The notes beneath the pieces were generated by a model that ran no database searches, was not told the DNA's origin, and was given only the letters and a program-made list of their open reading frames with translations. A DNA stretch of 19,026 bases, taken from assembly GCA_000733355.1 (NCBI GenBank), contig JNVV01000115.1, positions 5,720 to 24,745 on the forward strand, in the 5' to 3' direction. This DNA is from Falciphora oryzae (lineage: Eukaryota; Ascomycota; Sordariomycetes; Magnaporthales; Magnaporthaceae). How positions within the stretch are numbered: position 1 is the first letter of the stretch; each line of letters begins with the position of its first letter. The position numbers and the translations under genes were made by a program. This document shows, in pieces, positions 16,533-19,026 of the stretch.

Positions 16533-17546
16533 ATGCAAAACAACCCAGACGATGGAACTTAAGTGACGAGTGAAGGGGGTAACACTGCCCCAACTGCACT
16601 GGAAACAATTTTGGCAACAGTAACTGCACAAGCGGCGCGTATCGATCAATTAACTAGGGCTTTAAAAGCGTTACAAGGCAATAATGGGGGTAACCAAACG
16701 CAACAACAGGGGGCAACGGGGGTTACATTTCCTCCGTCAAATCTTCAGGTCCCTGGGCAGCTGGGAGTCCCTACAACTGCTGCCCCTAGCGTATCTGAAA
16801 ATCTAGTTAATTTATCGAGGGCTCCATCTCCGCCGCCTGCACCGGCACCTGCGCCAGCACCACCGGCCCCTAATAACTGGGCGGATATTTTATCCTACTC
16901 CAACCCAGTAATGAGGGAATTGTTCCGTAAAGTGCACTCTTTTCCTGAAACCTCAAAGCTAAAAGGGGCCCAAAACTATGCAGAATGGAAACACACGCTG
17001 GAATTACAGTTTACCGCAATGGGTGTAACGGGGTTTACAGAGAACCCTGAAGCGGCTATCCAAATCTCGCTAGCAGATCAAGCAAATTTGTTGCTATTCC
17101 TAAAGGACAGCTGCAGTAAGGAGGTGCTTTACACTGTAACGTGGGAAACATCACCTACTAGAGCGTTTATTGCCCTAAGGGATAGTTACTTCCTAACGCC
17201 AGAAATCGAACGAGATGCCCTTTATAAGGAATTCCATGCCCTAGATTACGCTAAATATAAAGGCGGTATTAGCGAGTTTAATTCCTACTTCAATTCACTG
17301 TTAGTTCGGCTCCGGAATAGTCAAGTGCAATTAGCTGCTGTTGATATCAAAAATCAATACCTAAAGGCCATGGAGGGGTCTTTTCCCCAGTGGGCTGAAA
17401 GGCTTCGGAGCACTATTCGTAGTGCTACTGCTTTAGGGCAGTTTACCGAAGGCATTAATTTGCAGTACCTAATGGCTGATTTAATTGCTGAGACCTATAA
17501 TCCAATTTCTACAGCCCACAAACAAGCTGCTAGCTACAGGGCTTAA
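16533..17546 (+). CDS. Copia-2 Gag part of gag-pol, one early in-frame stop
   Basis: Gag would form the particle that packages element RNA. ATG at 16533 gives MQNNPDDGT, then TAA at 16560-16562, then an open frame to TAA at 17544-17546. No in-frame ATG exists within the next 110 codons, so the ATG at 16533 with a CAA-to-TAA change is the best start model. The open part has an amphipathic N-terminal helix (ALETILATVTAQAARIDQL), a Gln/Asn stretch, a Pro-Ala run (PPPAPAPAPAPPAP) and a copia-type Gag core (YAEWKHTLELQFTAMGV; LFLKDSCSKEVLYTV; FNSYFNSLLVRLRNSQVQL). There is no zinc knuckle. The frame runs directly into Pol after the second stop. Confidence 0.85.
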
Positions 17547-19026
17547 ATGCAAAATAAGCCAAAAGGTGAAGAGGGTACCAATGCTAAAGGCAAAGGTAAA
17601 AAGAAGGGGAAGAAAGCCGCTGAGGGGAATGGCAAAAAGGCTAAAAATGAGCCTAAAAGCCAAGATGGCTCCTTTGGATCTGATAAATCCAAAAAGAAGA
17701 GAAAAGACGGTAACAAGTCCTCCGATAAAAAAGGAACTTCCTTTGCAATGCTAAATTACAGTCTCCTATCAGGGGACTTTGGTGCTAAAAACCCTTTTGT
17801 AGGGTTTTCGGAAAGTAACGCTACTAGTGGAATTGTGGACTTGGAATCACTAAACGCATCAAACGACAGTGACTTTTCGGATATTAAATCCGATTCAGAG
17901 GCTTCAACTACCTCTGATTTACCGGTGGCAGTGCATTGCACGCACTGTAAATCTGTAAATAACGCTAAAAAGGCTTTAAAAGCTCCTGTTTTATACGATA
18001 CAGGTAGCATAGATCACATCTTTAACTTTATGGAGTTTTTTTCTGATTTTAGTACCAAAACTAAAAAGGAGATTATAACGGGTGGCGGCCCCGTAATTAC
18101 TAGAGGCATAGGCACTGTTAAAATAGCAGTAAGATGCTCTAAAGACCTTAATGATTTCGAAATAATAACACTAATAAATGTGTTGTTTATCCCCGAATTC
18201 GATGTTAATATCATTAGTGGTCTTCGTCACTATGAGTTAGGCGGTGTCCTTATTAAACACAAGCTGTTTAACTCCAATCGCAAATGCTGGGGCGTCTTGG
18301 ATCCCGTTAATAACGGTTTTTTCCTTAACGTTAAAGGGCATATCTTGCCCAATGTACGTAAAGGATCTCACTATAGCATAAGTTTCAGCCATGCTTTACA
18401 GCGGGTGACTCCCGTAATTAGCGTTGAATTTGACAACGTTCCCCCTGTAAATCAGGAGGAATATGCTCGTTTCGATTCTGATTCAGAAGAAAATACGGAT
18501 CAAACGGAAGAGCTACCCTATACCAAGGGTAAGGCTACCCTAAACCAAAAGAAAAAATTGGAAAAGGGGGCCACTAGAACCAAGCCTAAGTTTAGTGCAA
18601 AAAGCCCTGAAAACTCCCGTGTAGTTGAGCCCCGTGAGCTCGGCAAGCCACTAGACAAGTCCACTGAAGAGCCTATTCCAGAGGACGTTACTTCACTAAA
18701 AAGGGGGACTTCCCATGCAAGAGATCCGTTGCCCGAGTCTCCCCCAGTAGGTGAGGTACAGGCGGCCCCTAATATCGACATTACCCCTAAAGGCCTCCAA
18801 AAGTCAGCTGACGGATGGGTAAGTGCAGAGGGGGACGTTGTAAAAGGGTGTGATGAAGATCTGGCCCTAAAAGCGCTGCTTTGGCACCGCCGATTAGGGC
18901 ATTTGGGGTTGGCGTTGCTGAAAAAGACTGCTAAAATAACTGCAGGTCTCCCTAACTTTGATAAGGTTCAAGGGCTGCAATGCGCAATTTGTGCCAAAAC
19001 TGTAGCAGTGTGGAGAACTAGAAAAG
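17547..19026 (+). CDS. Copia-2 Pol part: basic region, protease and start of integrase (partial)
   Basis: This is an open frame of 493 codons without a stop up to the window edge, in the same frame as gag and immediately after its TAA (TAAATG). Order: a Lys-rich segment (about residues 4-62, including KSKKKRK) that may replace a zinc knuckle in RNA binding or act as a nuclear signal; an acidic Ser/Asp stretch; aspartic protease with VLYDTGSIDHIF (DTGS at 17997-18008) and IITGGGPVITRGIGTV; a low-complexity linker (about residues 300-425); then a GAG-pre-integrase zinc site LWHRRLGHLG...CAICAK (His at 18885-18887 and 18900-18902, Cys at 18981-18983 and 18990-18992). Integrase core, RT and RNase H should follow beyond the window. 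Together with gag it forms one polyprotein frame. Confidence 0.9.
   Translation, partial: MQNKPKGEEGTNAKGKGKKKGKKAAEGNGKKAKNEPKSQDGSFGSDKSKKKRKDGNKSSDKKGTSFAMLNYSLLSGDFGAKNPFVGFSESNATSGIVDLESLNASNDSDFSDIKSDSEASTTSDLPVAVHCTHCKSVNNAKKALKAPVLYDTGSIDHIFNFMEFFSDFSTKTKKEIITGGGPVITRGIGTVKIAVRCSKDLNDFEIITLINVLFIPEFDVNIISGLRHYELGGVLIKHKLFNSNRKCWGVLDPVNNGFFLNVKGHILPNVRKGSHYSISFSHALQRVTPVISVEFDNVPPVNQEEYARFDSDSEENTDQTEELPYTKGKATLNQKKKLEKGATRTKPKFSAKSPENSRVVEPRELGKPLDKSTEEPIPEDVTSLKRGTSHARDPLPESPPVGEVQAAPNIDITPKGLQKSADGWVSAEGDVVKGCDEDLALKALLWHRRLGHLGLALLKKTAKITAGLPNFDKVQGLQCAICAKTVAVWRTRK

Larger units (their letters stand above)
15565..19026 (+). mobile_element. Copia-2: younger Ty1/copia element, 5' part (runs off the window)
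   Basis: It has a short 5' LTR, primer site, 855-bp leader and a gag-pol frame with only two stops over about 2.5 kb. This is in clear contrast to the riddled copia-1 copies. It is inserted in LINE ORF1; the presumed target duplicate is CAAAC (15560-15564), whose partner should follow the 3' LTR beyond the window. The domain order gag, protease and GAG-pre-integrase zinc site is that of Ty1/copia. Confidence 0.85.

Noticed and set aside
16440..16563. Zinc-knuckle-like peptide NCYKLPYIGHFKQICK upstream of gag
   Set aside because: The second Cys is missing, the frame ends at TGA just after and is different from gag, and no related sequence surrounds it. It may be chance or a relic.
16563..17546. 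Gag starting at GTG 16563
   Set aside because: GTG starts are not normal in fungal nuclear genes. The codon just before is TAA, and an ATG 30 bases upstream in the same frame gives a better model with one nonsense change.

Overview
The window looks like a gene-free, transposon-dense heterochromatic block from a filamentous ascomycete. The evidence is Fot1/pogo-type transposase, Ty1/copia polyproteins of a fungal type, a Tad-like LINE ORF1, LTRs with exact 5-bp target-site duplications (TSDs), and older copies full of C-to-T / G-to-A nonsense changes (CAA, CAG or TGG turned into TAA or TAG) as expected from repeat-induced point mutation (RIP) or a similar process. I find no host gene, rRNA, CRISPR array or functional tRNA gene. 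Most long open frames are shadows inside repeats.

Layout. 1-424: most of a 432-bp palindromic MITE (MITE A). 425-6542: a degenerate Ty1/copia element on the minus strand (copia-L) with 5' LTR 6141-6542, gag, protease, integrase, RT and RNase H, ending at the stop at 478-480. Its RNase H is split by a 309-bp solo LTR (716-1024). 6543-6811: a 269-bp Ty3/gypsy RNase H fragment. 6812-14076: a second copy of the same copia family on the plus strand (copia-R), head-to-head with the first. Its 5' LTR is split by a 512-bp solo LTR (6830-7341), and its gag is split by MITE B (9130-12348). MITE B is itself split by a Fot1/pogo DNA transposon (9274-12058, minus). The pogo element carries a 617-bp terminal-repeat retrotransposon in miniature (TRIM, 9702-10318) and a 295-bp solo LTR (10603-10897). 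14077-about 14148: the left end of MITE C. 14274-15564: a RIP-like LINE ORF1. 15565-19026: a younger Ty1/copia element (copia-2) with a very short putative LTR, an initiator-Met half-tRNA primer site and an almost open gag-pol frame that runs off the window.

The nesting can be checked by arithmetic. With insertions and one TSD copy removed, both copia LTRs are 402 bp. MITE B is 432 bp, the same as MITE A once the 8 terminal bases cut off by the window are added. The copia-R segment 6812-14076 shrinks to 3527 bp, exactly the length of its inverted partner 3016-6542. The pogo element shrinks to 1863 bp, close to the usual Fot1 size.

The most interesting signals are: (1) the TRIM, whose presumed primer-binding site is perfectly complementary over 12 nt to its own LTR, as in Tf1-type self-priming, and whose LTR/internal junction also carries an A box and a B box; (2) 17-bp subterminal double repeats shared by the MITEs and the pogo element, whose variable bases differ between copies but agree within a copy; (3) a strong excess of the palindrome CGTACG throughout the copia-1 family, independent of reading frame; (4) the 3.5-kb inverted copia pair. 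All counts and lengths are hand counts from the given sequence.
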